From positions 1 to 64,000 of the forward strand of contig NZ_JADYVX010000019.1 in NCBI RefSeq assembly GCF_020194175.1: 64,000 nucleotides of DNA, in the 5' to 3' direction. Shown here one piece after another: positions 25,784-34,669 of this stretch. Positions within the stretch are counted from its first letter, which is position 1. Each line of letters begins with the position of its first letter. The translations under genes were made by a program, and so were the position numbers. The notes under the pieces were generated by a model that was given only the letters and a program-made list of their open reading frames with translations, had not been told where the DNA came from and searched no databases. This DNA comes from Bradyrhizobium sp. BRP22 (GTDB lineage: Bacteria > Pseudomonadota > Alphaproteobacteria > Rhizobiales > Xanthobacteraceae).

Positions 25784-26890
25784 TCAGATTGCTTCGCCCC
25801 CGGGTTGAACCGGATTGCTTAAGTCCCAGCCGCCGCTGTCGCGGAATTTCCAGGGTGCCACCAGATCCAGCGTCGTCAGCGTGCCGCTGCGGCTGTCCTG
25901 AGAGAACGTCGCGCATTCGATCACCAACGCCGTATTCAGCATTGCCATTGGCGAATAGACGTGAACCTTGTCCCCGGGCTCCCAGAGGCTGACACCATCC
26001 CGCAGCCAGCCTTGGACAACGATCGTTGTCGTCAGGATCGTGCCGTTGCTCCAGATCGCCTCGTAGCGCGCCCGGTTCTGGACCTCGGCCTGTGTCTTGA
26101 CCGGCTGTTCGGCGGGCGTCAGCCGCATCGTTCGCAGCGGCGTTGGCGTGCCGCTCGCGACCCCCTTCAGCTCGCTCGCTGCGGTGCAGGAATTGTCGTC
26201 GCTTGCAGCATGCTGGGCATCGACACGCAGTTCCTGCCAGACCGTCTTGTGCGTGATCTCGCACTGGCATGATTTGATGTTGATGCCTTCGATCAGCTCG
26301 GTGACGACGGGGAAGTTGTGTTCGCCGATCAGCACGAAGTTGCCGAACGCGTCTGAACTCATCACCACGCCGCGCGGCCGTGCGATCCGCTCGAGAAAAT
26401 CCCAGACCAGCTCGCCCTTTTCGCTCTGCAGCTTGTCGAACGGCGTGGTGTCGATGCTGCCGATCACCTGCATGCCGACGCCGTAGGGCGCGATCACTTC
26501 CTGCGCGACCTGGACGATGTTCTTCTTGTCGAAATTGCCGGTCTTGTGGTCCACGCTGGACTTGGACGCCTGGGCGGTTTCGCTCTTGCCGATCAGCATC
26601 ACGCCATGGCTGGTGGCGTCGTAGGCGACCTGCCGCGTTTCGATAAATCCGGTAATGGCCAGCTGTCCCGCCAGCTCGACCGTGCAGTGATCGTCGGGCT
26701 TGAACTGCAGCCGCGTCCACAGCGGCACCCTGCCGCGAGCCGTCGTCACCTCGGTGTCGCGCTCTGCTGCAGTGAATCGAAACCAGTGGAAGGCATCGCC
26801 CCAGCGTTTCTGCACCCAGACCGATTCCCAGTCCTCGAACGTGCGATTATTGACCGTGAGGACCGCTATCTCTTGGGGCTTGCGGGCCAT
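25784..26890 (-). CDS. Phage Mu gpP-like baseplate hub protein
   Basis: A 368-residue hub protein (gp27/VgrG-like fold) that carries the spike. NRTFEDWESVWVQKRWGDAF, then HWFRFTAAERD, then DDHCTVELAGQLAITGFIET, starts the first domain. SDAFGNFVLIGEHNFPVVTE follows with an oligomer-interface segment. The end, VYSPMAMLNTALVIECATFS, then SGTLTTLDLVAPWKF, is typical of Mu P. It lies directly upstream of the gp45-like gene. Confidence 0.88.
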   Translation of the reverse strand: MARKPQEIAVLTVNNRTFEDWESVWVQKRWGDAFHWFRFTAAERDTEVTTARGRVPLWTRLQFKPDDHCTVELAGQLAITGFIETRQVAYDATSHGVMLIGKSETAQASKSSVDHKTGNFDKKNIVQVAQEVIAPYGVGMQVIGSIDTTPFDKLQSEKGELVWDFLERIARPRGVVMSSDAFGNFVLIGEHNFPVVTELIEGINIKSCQCEITHKTVWQELRVDAQHAASDDNSCTAASELKGVASGTPTPLRTMRLTPAEQPVKTQAEVQNRARYEAIWSNGTILTTTIVVQGWLRDGVSLWEPGDKVHVYSPMAMLNTALVIECATFSQDSRSGTLTTLDLVAPWKFRDSGGWDLSNPVQPGGEAI

Positions 26891-26892
26891 TG

Positions 26893-27561
26893 CTACGCCG
26901 ACAGCGCCTGTCCACTGACCGGGCAGAAGGCGGGATGGACGATCTTGTTTTCCTCGCGCAGTTCGTCGGCGCGGCCAGCGTCGTCATAAAGCTTGTATGC
27001 GATGACCAGCGTGGGCAGCGCGTCGGCGAACCAGTATTGGAGCATCCTGGGCAGCGGCCGCGCGGTCTCGATCAGGTGATTGGTGATCGCCGCGTGCAGC
27101 CGGACCAGCGCCTGATAGGTCATCGAGTCCATGTCGTCGGCCGCGATTTCCCCGGCCTCGGCGAACGGCTGCTGCATCGCGTCCTTGATGGCGACGACGT
27201 CCTGTCGGCTGACGAACGACATGCCTGCGATGATCGCGCCCTCGGTCGCGAGGCAGAACCGGACGCAGGCGTTCTTGACCAGCGTGGCGCCGAGCGAGAC
27301 CGTCTTTTCCTGATCGAGCCGCGCGCGCACGCTCTCGATCTGCTGCAGCGTCGCGCCCGCCAACCGGGCCAGATCGAAGCAGAGATCCAGCGACGGCCCG
27401 ATCTCGTCGGCGACCAGAAGCTTCATCGCGTTGGCGCGGGTGTCGCCGATGGCGGTGCGAGCCTGCGATCCGGCGCGGCCCTTCGGCGGCACGGTGGCGA
27501 TCAGGTTTTCGAGCAGGCGGTCGACCAGCGCGGCGGCCTCATGGGCGGCAGACCGGTTCAT
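26893..27561 (-). CDS. C-terminal part of a gpN-like protein, or a separate tail protein
   Basis: A 222-residue helical protein (NRSAAHEAAALVDRLLENLI, then GDTRANAMKLLVADEIGPSL). It ends VIAYKLYDDAGRADELREEN, then FCPVSGQALSA, a pattern like the end of Mu-type gpN (DNA circularisation) proteins. Its start ATG overlaps the stop of the upstream gpN N-terminal gene as ATGA. In Mu both halves are one polypeptide of about 490 residues, whereas here they are two coupled reading frames. Either the gene is naturally split or the second part is an independent protein. Confidence 0.6.
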   Translation of the reverse strand: MNRSAAHEAAALVDRLLENLIATVPPKGRAGSQARTAIGDTRANAMKLLVADEIGPSLDLCFDLARLAGATLQQIESVRARLDQEKTVSLGATLVKNACVRFCLATEGAIIAGMSFVSRQDVVAIKDAMQQPFAEAGEIAADDMDSMTYQALVRLHAAITNHLIETARPLPRMLQYWFADALPTLVIAYKLYDDAGRADELREENKIVHPAFCPVSGQALSA

Positions 27562-28106
27562 GCCTCGACTCCCGCTGCAGCGAGCGACTCGGCGGTCAAC
27601 ACCCGCATGGCCTGGCCACGCATGGCCTTGCTCGCTTCGGCCAGCGCGCCAGCGGTGTCGATCGAGGGAGCCCAGCGCTGCGGATCGATGCCATATTCGA
27701 GGAACGTCATGTCGAACATGCAGAAGCCGCCCATGCGCTCTTCCTCGGTCAGCCGGTAGCGCGAGCACACCACCATCTGCGGCGGCTGCGTTGGCAGCTG
27801 CAGCACGCCGGGGCCTTCTTTTTCGAGCGCGGCGATCAGCAGGTTGCGCGCCAGCCGGTAGTCGCGCCGAAACAGAACGATCTCGCTGTCGTAGGGATAG
27901 ACGATGCAATAGCCGCGCACGGTGAATTCGCGCGCACTGCGGCCCATGTCCTCGGCATAGGGCAGCTCTTTCTTGGGAAATTCATGCTCGACGATGCGCC
28001 GACCGCTCTCGCGCGAATTGACCTCGCAATGAAAGCGCGCGTCGTTGAACGACGCCGGCATGAGCTGATCGCGCCATGCCGTCGGCACGTCGAAGATGTT
28101 CGCCAC
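27558..28106 (-). CDS. gpN-like, DNA circularisation N-terminal domain protein
   Basis: A 182-residue protein. AWRDQLMPASFNDARFHCEV, then NSRESGRRIVEHEFPKKELP, then YAEDMGRSAREFTVRGY, is the DNA-circularisation N-terminal domain of phage Mu gpN and relatives, a tail tube initiator in practice. It is the first gene of the baseplate transcript. No tape-measure or sheath gene precedes it, and the next 100 bp are a dispersed repeat. Confidence 0.85.
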   Translation of the reverse strand: MANIFDVPTAWRDQLMPASFNDARFHCEVNSRESGRRIVEHEFPKKELPYAEDMGRSAREFTVRGYCIVYPYDSEIVLFRRDYRLARNLLIAALEKEGPGVLQLPTQPPQMVVCSRYRLTEEERMGGFCMFDMTFLEYGIDPQRWAPSIDTAGALAEASKAMRGQAMRVLTAESLAAAGVEA

Positions 28107-28119
28107 GCTTCATCCCTAC

Positions 28120-28225
28120 TAAGACGTGTTAAAAACCGTAGATGTCCGCTTCCGATGGCCCAAGCGGAAATCTTATAATCAGTCAGAGCATTACCGCTCG
28201 TGACCCATTTCGGACTTGGGCATAG
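28120..28225. repeat. Dispersed 'GACCC-type' repeat, copy 1
   Basis: It contains AGATGTCCGCTTCCGATGGC, then CCAAGCGGAAAT and CGTGACCCATTTCGGACTTG. The same blocks recur at 40605-40705 (AGATGTCCGCTTCTGACGGC, then GTGACCCGTTGCGGGCAT), and the general pattern TGACCC-N4-6-CGGAC recurs at several other sites between 30 and 48 kb. In reverse the end reads PKSEMGHER, like the false-ORF leader MSxLGQK that I associate with this family. It sits exactly at the end of the phage module. Confidence 0.65.
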
Positions 28226-28287
28226 CCGGACATCGGCCCACGATCGTGCTATATAACCCTTCGATTTCCCCGCGTACGGGGGCCATC

Positions 28288-30057
28288 TTGAGCAGCGAGC
28301 ACGTAGAGCGGCGACTGGCAGCTATTCTGGCGGCGGATGTCGCGGGCTCTTGCCGCCTGATAGGGATCGACGAAGAAGGCACGCTGGCGCGACTGAAAGC
28401 GCTTAGAAGGACGCTTTTCGATCCCAAAATCGCTGAGCATCACGGACGTGTCGTCAAGAATACCGGGGACGGCGCTATTGCCGAGTTCGCTAGCGTGGTC
28501 GACGCCGTGCGATGTGCCGACGAAATTCAACGCGGCATGGCCGAACAAAATATCGACGTGCCGCAGGACAAGCGGATCGAACTCCGCATCGGCATTCACG
28601 TCGGTGATATTATTATCGAAGAGAGCGATATCTTTGGTGACGGGGTCAATATTGCGGTGCGTCTAGAAGGGATCGCTGAGCCGGGCGGGATTTGCATTTC
28701 CGACGATGCTCACCGGCAGGTTCGTGGCAAGGTTGAGAGCACCTTAGAGGATATGGGCGCTCAAACTCTCAAGAATATCGCCGAACCGATGCGGGCTTGG
28801 CGCGTGCGCATCGGCCCAAGCTCTTCGCCGGCGACAAAAACGCCGACCGAGACTGCGCAGCCCTTCGCGCTGCCCGACAAGCCTTCCATCGCAGTTCTGC
28901 CGTTCCGGAACATGTCAGGCGATCCCGAGCAGGAATACTTTGCCGACGGTATCGTCGAAGACATCACCACCGCGCTGTCGCGCTTCAAGTCGCTGTTCGT
29001 GATCGCGCGCAATTCGAGCTTCACCTTCAAGGGCCGAGCGGTCGATATAAAGGAAGTCGGGCGAAGGCTCGGCGTGCGCTATGTCCTCGAGGGGTCTGTG
29101 CGGAAGGCGTCGGGGAAAATCCGCATCACGGGGCAGTTGATCGATGCGGTTACAGGCGCGCACATCTGGGCGGACAGGTTTGAGCGTGACCTGACCGACG
29201 TTTTTGCTCTTCAGGACGAAGTAACCATCGCCGTTGTCTCGGCCATTGAGCCAAAATTGTTTCAAACAGAAATTGCAATGGCGACGCGGCGGCGGCCAGA
29301 GAACCTCACCGCGTATGATCTTTATTTCCGTGCTATGCCGCACTATTACCTAATGACCCGGGAAGGGCTTGCCGAGGCGATAAGGCTGGCTCATCGCGCC
29401 TTGGAGCTAGACCCTCGGTTCGGCGCTGTCGCGGCTCTGGGAGGTCTCTGTCATATGCAGAACGTCGTTTTGGGCTATGCCAACGATCCTCAGTTCGACC
29501 GCAATGAAGCAGTTCGGCTTGTTCGTTTGGCATTGAGCATCGATGATAGTGATCCGGAAACGTTAGCAAGGGCTTCCGTAATCTCGGCGTTCATCGTCGG
29601 CGACAGTGAAGCCGAGATCGAAATGGCTGACCGGGCGGTCGCGCTCAACCCAAATTCATGGAGCACATGGAACGGCAGAGGCTGGGTATATACCTATGCG
29701 GGGCTGCCGGAGGAAGCGATCCGGAGCTTTGAACGCGCCATTCGCATGAGCCCGGTAGACCCGCGGCTATACGGGACGCTTACTGGCATTGGGCAGGCCC
29801 TTATTGAGCTTCGCCGCTTTGACGAGGCCATCGTCGTATTGAAGAAAGCCCTTCGTCAGAACCCCTCCAATTCGGGAACTTACCGCTGCCTCGCGTCCGC
29901 CTTCGCCCATCTCGGACGTGACGCTGAGGCGCACGACGCGGCGGCGCGTGTGCTTGAGATCGATCCCGCCTTTACAATTTCGGCGCTTATCGCCCGGGTC
30001 CCCAAAAACTCAAAGCTGTTTATTGAGGGTCTTCGGAAAGCGGGGTTGCCCGAATAG
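28288..30057 (+). CDS. Class III adenylate/guanylate cyclase with TPR C-terminus
   Basis: A roughly 589-residue signalling protein. The cyclase homology domain is at residues about 10-180: RRLAAILAADVAGSCRLIGI carries the first metal Asp, RVVKNTGDGAIAEFASVVDA the second Asp, and RIGIHVGDIIIEESDIFGDG, then VNIAVRLE, the substrate side. A middle domain (SIAVLPFRNMSGDPEQEYFA, then DGIVEDITTALSRFKSLFVI) is the DNA-binding-regulator-like CHASE/FGxxLG type common in rhizobial cyclases. A TPR array follows (AIRLAHRALELDPRFGAVAA, and similar units to the end). TTG at MSSEHVERRL is preferred because the 24-codon upstream extension is repeat DNA. Confidence 0.87.
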   Translation: MSSEHVERRLAAILAADVAGSCRLIGIDEEGTLARLKALRRTLFDPKIAEHHGRVVKNTGDGAIAEFASVVDAVRCADEIQRGMAEQNIDVPQDKRIELRIGIHVGDIIIEESDIFGDGVNIAVRLEGIAEPGGICISDDAHRQVRGKVESTLEDMGAQTLKNIAEPMRAWRVRIGPSSSPATKTPTETAQPFALPDKPSIAVLPFRNMSGDPEQEYFADGIVEDITTALSRFKSLFVIARNSSFTFKGRAVDIKEVGRRLGVRYVLEGSVRKASGKIRITGQLIDAVTGAHIWADRFERDLTDVFALQDEVTIAVVSAIEPKLFQTEIAMATRRRPENLTAYDLYFRAMPHYYLMTREGLAEAIRLAHRALELDPRFGAVAALGGLCHMQNVVLGYANDPQFDRNEAVRLVRLALSIDDSDPETLARASVISAFIVGDSEAEIEMADRAVALNPNSWSTWNGRGWVYTYAGLPEEAIRSFERAIRMSPVDPRLYGTLTGIGQALIELRRFDEAIVVLKKALRQNPSNSGTYRCLASAFAHLGRDAEAHDAAARVLEIDPAFTISALIARVPKNSKLFIEGLRKAGLPE

Positions 30058-30089
30058 CCCGGTGCGCAGTAGGGACGAGGCGATCGAAT

Positions 30090-30215
30090 GACCGCTTCTG
30101 GCCCAAGAGCGAAGTTCGGCTCGGCTTCGAAATGGTCCGCTCTATCGGGGAAGAGCGGAAGTGACCGACCGACCAGCCAAATGGCGCTGTTGACCCGTAG
30201 CGGAAGTGCAAAAAG
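30090..30215. repeat. Dispersed 'GACCC-type' repeat, copy 2
   Basis: It shows AAGTTCGGCTCGGCTTCGAA, then ATGGTCCGCTCTATCGGGG and CCAAATGGCGCTGTTGACCC. The copy at 43835-43950 is very similar (AAGTTCGGCTTGGCTTCGAA, and CCAAATGGCGCTGTTGACCC is identical). It lies between the cyclase and the MBL-hydrolase genes. Confidence 0.8.
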
Positions 30216-30280
30216 GAAAGACCGGGAGCCCTTCCGAGAGTACGCTGGCGGGCATCCCAACAGCAGGAGGGAGCAGCCGC

Positions 30281-31252
30281 ATGTCAATTTCAGGGGAAAG
30301 ATCAGTATCGCGACGAAACTTTTGCCTCTGTTGCGTCGGCGCTGGCGCTTACACGGCAACGGCCGGATGGCTTACGCCCCGCGAAGCATTTGCAGAGGCG
30401 CGAGGCCTCGTCAGCTTGTTCAAGGATAGCGCTGCGGTAACGCAGATCACAACCCACAAGCTACGAGATAATATCAGCGTTCTTGAGGGCTCCGGCGGCA
30501 ACATCGCCGTTCTGACCGGGACCGATGGCAAAGTGCTCATCGATGGCGGCATCGGTGCGTCGCGTCCCCAAATCACCAAAGCTCTGGCGGATCTCGGCGC
30601 CGATCCCATCACGCACTTGGTCAATACGCACTGGCACTTCGATCATACCTCGAGCAACGAATGGCTGCATGCCGCGGGGGCAAAGATTATCGCTCAAGAG
30701 AATACGCGCAAGTATCTGTCCGAAGTCCAGCGTGTTGAGGACTGGGACTACAATTTCCTTCCCTTGTCCCCGGGCGGCGTGCCCAGCGAGGTGTTTGCGG
30801 CTGAACATAGCCTAAAGCTCAACGGCGCCACCATCGGGCTGAAACGTTACACGCCGGCGCACACCGATAGCGACATCTCCGTCATCTTTGGCGAGGCCGA
30901 CATCCTACATACCGGCGATACCTATTGGAACGGCATCTATCCTTTCATCGACTATTCGACCGGGGGCAGCATCGACGGTATGATCGCAGCCTCAGACGCC
31001 AACCTGGCGGCGACGACAAACACGACAATCATCATTCCAGGACATGGTCACCCCGTCAGCAATAAGGCCGAGTTGAAGGAGTTCCGCGACATGCTCGTCG
31101 CCATCAGAGAAAGCGTCGCAAAACTCAAGCAGCAGGGAAGATCGCGAGACGAGATCGTGGCGGCCAAGCCAACCGCAGCGTTTGATGCAAAGCGGGGCAA
31201 TTTTCCTATCGATCCCGGTTTCTTCACGAGACTAGTTTACGAGGGCGTCTGA
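30281..31252 (+). CDS. MBL-fold metallo-hydrolase, Tat-exported
   Basis: A 323-residue metallo-beta-lactamase-fold protein. VSRRNFCLCCVGAGAYTATA near the N-terminus is a twin-arginine leader (SRRNFC). THLVNTHWHFDHTSSNEWLH carries the HxHxDH zinc motif, YTPAHTDSDISVIF the third His, ILHTGDTYWNGIYP the bridging Asp, and IIIPGHGHPV the last His. All metal ligands are present. The ATG is preceded by AGGAGGGAG. Substrate is unknown. Neighbours give no firm pathway. Confidence 0.87.
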   Translation: MSISGERSVSRRNFCLCCVGAGAYTATAGWLTPREAFAEARGLVSLFKDSAAVTQITTHKLRDNISVLEGSGGNIAVLTGTDGKVLIDGGIGASRPQITKALADLGADPITHLVNTHWHFDHTSSNEWLHAAGAKIIAQENTRKYLSEVQRVEDWDYNFLPLSPGGVPSEVFAAEHSLKLNGATIGLKRYTPAHTDSDISVIFGEADILHTGDTYWNGIYPFIDYSTGGSIDGMIAASDANLAATTNTTIIIPGHGHPVSNKAELKEFRDMLVAIRESVAKLKQQGRSRDEIVAAKPTAAFDAKRGNFPIDPGFFTRLVYEGV

Positions 31253-31550
31253 TCACGGCGTCGCCCCGCGCGGATCAAAGTCGTCCCGTGAAATCGACAT
31301 AATGTTTCCATCGATAGAGCACACGCGACGGAGCGAAGCCCGCCAGATGGTCGATCAGACGGGCGCAATACGTCAGCTTGTGGCCACCGCTGTCGCATCC
31401 CACGACCGAGGATATGTCGGCTGTCATGTGTAGACCGGGCCTAACTTAAACCGGGGCCATATCGTCGAGATTGAGCCACAGCGGAACTGCGAGGCTGACG
31501 CTTTCGGTAATGTGTATTCGACCTCTGGGGATCGCACTCACTACGCAGCA
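31253..31550. other. Intergenic region with one 50-codon minus-strand frame
   Basis: On the minus strand a complete 50-codon frame (31427 down to 31275) reads TADISSVVGCDSGGHKLTYC, then RLIDHLAGFAPSRVLYRWKH. It has no clear ribosome-binding site, and no homology was recognised. It may be a relic. Nothing else stands out. Confidence 0.3.
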
Positions 31551-32909
31551 TCAACCGCTTTCGGCCTCCGCCGGGAGCACCGAAGCAGGGGAGCGACGGC
31601 TATTTAAGTGCCTGAGCGTCAATAGGCTGGCGGCGACCGTCACAAGGTTCATGCCGACGATGTAGTAGACGAAAGAGAGCCTGTCGCCTGTTGAGGCGAT
31701 GATCCAAGTGAACACGATCTGGGCTGTGCCTCCGAACAAAGTTGTCGCAAGAGCCATCGAGATGGAAAACCCGGTGCTGCGAACCGCTGCTGGGAACGCA
31801 TTGAGGACGAGAAAAACCGGTGCGGCGCCTCCGACTGCGTGCAACGCCGTCAAGCCGACGATAACCGCCAAGAGAACCGTTGGCGAACCGCCGGGCGAGG
31901 CGATGCTCAGCGCCGGATACACCAACAGCGCCAAAGCGAGGCGAAGCGCGAACGCAAGACGCGTCACTCCAAGCTTGTCGGTCAGCACACCACCCATCAA
32001 TATGAACACCATTCCGACCACACCCACGGCAAAATTTATCGTCACTGCAACTTGTTGTGAGTAGTGCAGCATGGCGGTCGCGTAAGCAGCCGCATAGAGA
32101 AAGAAGTACTGAGTGACGGTAACGCCTGATATCACCAGGACGCCCAGCGTGGTGAGCTGCCATTCGCGACGCAGGACGGTCGACAAAATGCTGGACATGC
32201 TGACGTGGGGCCGATCGGGCGACAACGTCTCACGCAATCGCCGGCGGATGTAAATGCCGAACGGCGCAATCAGGATACCGATCAGGAAGGCTACTCTCCA
32301 TCCCCCTTGCTCGACCGCGGTTTTGGGCAGGAGCATAGCGAGCAAGAGGCCGACTACGCCGGACATGATGCCTGCCAAACCTTGACCGGCAAATTGGAAG
32401 CTACCGAAGAAGCACTCCCGTCCGACCGGCGCTGTTTCCATCAGGAAGACGGTCGAGGGAGCGAGCTCACCACCAACCGAGAAGCCTTGAATGAGACGCC
32501 CAACGGCCAAAAGGATCGGCGCCGCTATTCCTATCTGCGCATAGCTTGGAAGCAGGCCGATCATCCCGCTGGCAAACGCCATCAGCCCGATCGTCACCGT
32601 CATGGCTGACTTCCTGCCGTAGCGATCACTATACGCTCCGAGCAACACGGCGCCGAGAGGACGGACGAAGAAGCCAATCCCAAAGGTCGAGACTGACAGG
32701 ATAAGGCTAGTCATGGGATCTTGCGCCGGGAAGAATGTGCGGCCGAGGATGGGCGCAAAGGCGGTGTAGATGGTGAAGTCGTAGAATTCGAGAGCATTTC
32801 CCAGGACGACAGCAGCAATTGTCCGCAGCGGGAGATTCGTTAGGCGGCGAGCATTGGGCGAAGCATCGAGGCGAAGATCTGCGCCATGCGCGTGGTCCAG
32901 GTCTTTCAT
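31551..32909 (-). CDS. MFS transporter, metabolite:H+ symporter (MHS) type
   Basis: A 452-residue carrier with about 12 membrane segments. AAVVLGNALEFYDFTIYTAF is the first helix of the MHS family. GAYSDRYGRKSAMTVTIGLM is the MFS signature D-R-x-G-R-K/R between helices 2 and 3, and GRLIQGFSVGGELAPSTVFL, then METAPVGRECFFGSFQFAGQ, is the family helix 4-5 pattern. Dicarboxylate, proline/betaine or aromatic acids are the usual substrates of this family, and the substrate here is open. It is convergent with the MBL gene region. Confidence 0.9.
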   Translation of the reverse strand: MKDLDHAHGADLRLDASPNARRLTNLPLRTIAAVVLGNALEFYDFTIYTAFAPILGRTFFPAQDPMTSLILSVSTFGIGFFVRPLGAVLLGAYSDRYGRKSAMTVTIGLMAFASGMIGLLPSYAQIGIAAPILLAVGRLIQGFSVGGELAPSTVFLMETAPVGRECFFGSFQFAGQGLAGIMSGVVGLLLAMLLPKTAVEQGGWRVAFLIGILIAPFGIYIRRRLRETLSPDRPHVSMSSILSTVLRREWQLTTLGVLVISGVTVTQYFFLYAAAYATAMLHYSQQVAVTINFAVGVVGMVFILMGGVLTDKLGVTRLAFALRLALALLVYPALSIASPGGSPTVLLAVIVGLTALHAVGGAAPVFLVLNAFPAAVRSTGFSISMALATTLFGGTAQIVFTWIIASTGDRLSFVYYIVGMNLVTVAASLLTLRHLNSRRSPASVLPAEAESG

Positions 32910-32927
32910 GGCTATTTGTCCGATTGA

Positions 32928-34241
32928 TCAGACAGCGACGGTGGCGACGTTCGCACTAATATTGAGACGGGTAGCGAATGGTTCGGACAGGCTGGCGAAC
33001 CGGCTGAGGATGCGCTCGGTCTCTTCTCCCGCTGCAAGCCGAGGACGACCTCGGAGATGTCTCTTTTCACCAAGACCGAGCGAAACGGGATAAATATCGA
33101 TGCTGGACAATCGTCCGTCGCTGAAGCTGCAGACCGGCACGACCGTTTCCCAGAAGCGGCGGTCAGCCGGAAAGCTCTTGCGATCGGAATCGGTGCGTTG
33201 CTTGAAGACCATGCCAGGCGTCAGCGTCGGATCGACGCGGAACCGCTCGTAGGCATCAGCGGGCAAGCGTTGCACCAGTTCATTCTGGCCCACGAAGTTG
33301 CCAAGGCTGTAGAAGATCGGACACCCTTCATAGATCTCCATGCCGCGCAGCAGGTGCGGACCGTGCCCGACCACGAGATGCGCGCCCTCGTCAATCATAC
33401 GATGCGCGAAAGCAAGGAGGAATTCGGCGGGATGTTCCTCGTCCTTGCCATACTCATGGGAATGGAAACTCACCATCACCAGATCGCTGAGGTCGCGGGC
33501 CTCGCGGACCCAACGCGCAATCGCTTCGACATCGGCGGAACTGACGTTCGTGCGGGTTGCCGGCCGTTCCGCTGCGCGAAAGCGCATCTTCTCGAATTCG
33601 ACCACGTTGGGGTCTTCCGGCGGAAAACCGAATCCGAGCTGGATGATCTTCTGGCGCATGCGTTCCAGGCCGAGCTGCTCGGAAATTTCGACGATCGAAG
33701 CAAGTTGGTTCGGCGTGACCTCGTATACCGTGGTGTGACGCAGGGGATTGAGACCCGGTCGGCCTGGCATGTCGGGGCGCTGTGCGCTCGCCTCCTGTCC
33801 GTTCGCGAAGGTTGCCGAGCAAGAGATCAGGGCCACTGTTCCGTTCGGATGCGTGTGATAAACGGGACGTCGCGCTTCTTCGAGATTGCGCCCCACGCCG
33901 GCGTAGCTGAGACGGCGATTTTCCATGGCCTCGATCGCCGAAAGCAGGCCGGAGACGCCGTAATCGAGGCAGTGGTTGGTTGCCATGGCGAAGAGATCGA
34001 AGCCGGCATCGGTCAGCTCATCCAACACCCAGGCGGGTGCGCCAAAATGCGATCCTCCGCTTTCGAGGACAGGATCTCCGACGAAATCATTCGGAAGGAC
34101 CTCGAGATTTGTAAAAGCGATATCGGCGTCTCGGATCAGCTCGAAAAGCGGCCGCATTGTCGCATCGTCACGCGTCAGCAGCCGCCGCTCGACGATGCTG
34201 TCCCCAGTCAAAGCGACGCGAAGTTTGGATCCATTCGTCAT
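32928..34241 (-). CDS. CapA-family (PGA_cap) metallophosphatase-like protein
   Basis: A 437-residue protein of the CapA/PgsA family. KLRVALTGDSIVERRLLTRD, then RDADIAFTNLEVLPNDFVGD, starts the metallophosphatase-type fold. FDLFAMATNHCLDYGVSGLL is the NHxxDxG motif, and VMVSFHSHEYGKDEEHPAEF, then HLVVGHGPHLLRGMEIYEGC, then PIFYSLGNFVGQNEL, closes it. No signal peptide or membrane anchor is seen, unlike the polyglutamate-capsule CapA. It lies 18 nt upstream of the MFS gene on the same strand, so the two may form an operon of unknown substrate. Confidence 0.83.
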   Translation of the reverse strand: MTNGSKLRVALTGDSIVERRLLTRDDATMRPLFELIRDADIAFTNLEVLPNDFVGDPVLESGGSHFGAPAWVLDELTDAGFDLFAMATNHCLDYGVSGLLSAIEAMENRRLSYAGVGRNLEEARRPVYHTHPNGTVALISCSATFANGQEASAQRPDMPGRPGLNPLRHTTVYEVTPNQLASIVEISEQLGLERMRQKIIQLGFGFPPEDPNVVEFEKMRFRAAERPATRTNVSSADVEAIARWVREARDLSDLVMVSFHSHEYGKDEEHPAEFLLAFAHRMIDEGAHLVVGHGPHLLRGMEIYEGCPIFYSLGNFVGQNELVQRLPADAYERFRVDPTLTPGMVFKQRTDSDRKSFPADRRFWETVVPVCSFSDGRLSSIDIYPVSLGLGEKRHLRGRPRLAAGEETERILSRFASLSEPFATRLNISANVATVAV

Positions 34242-34479
34242 GATGGCCTCAATTGACCAGGAGAAGGCGCTCAGGCGCGCCAGCAAGGCCATGCTTGAGG
34301 GCGCGTGTTACGCAACATTGTCCGACTCAGGAATTCGCGTTACGGCGGTAACCGCGGTTGCACGATTGTGGTGCGTTCGTAATGTGGGCGCGCGAGGTGC
34401 CGTCGTCATTTGGACCCTTGCCCATTGGCAGTCCGCCTGTCGCGAACACAACGTCTTTCCGAGCGGCGCCGATATCGTA

Positions 34480-34615
34480 GCGCTCGAGTTCGGTTTTTGG
34501 CCGAACGCGAAGTCCGCGCGGAATCGGAAATCGTCTGCCTATCGGGGTAGATCGGAAGTGATTGGTCGACCTTCCAATCGGCGCTCTTGACCCAAAGCGG
34601 ACCAGCGTCCGCCCC
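34480..34615. repeat. Dispersed 'GACCC-type' repeat, copy 3
   Basis: It contains GGTTTTTGGCCGAACGCGAA, CTATCGGGGTAGATCGGAAG, then CAATCGGCGCTCTTGACCCA. The pattern CGGGG-AGA-CGGAAGTGA is shared with copies 2 and 5, and TCGGCGCTCTTGACCC is shared exactly with copy 6. It lies between the CapA and hydrolase genes. Confidence 0.7.
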
Positions 34616-34669
34616 CATGACAGGCGTGCACTTCGATGTAATGTCTGCACCTCACGCTATAGGTCGATC

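Noticed and set aside
10319..28106. The prophage region as a contractile injection system or tailocin
   Set aside because: No sheath, tube, AAA+ ATPase or tape-measure gene is present in this window, so only a baseplate/fibre module can be claimed.
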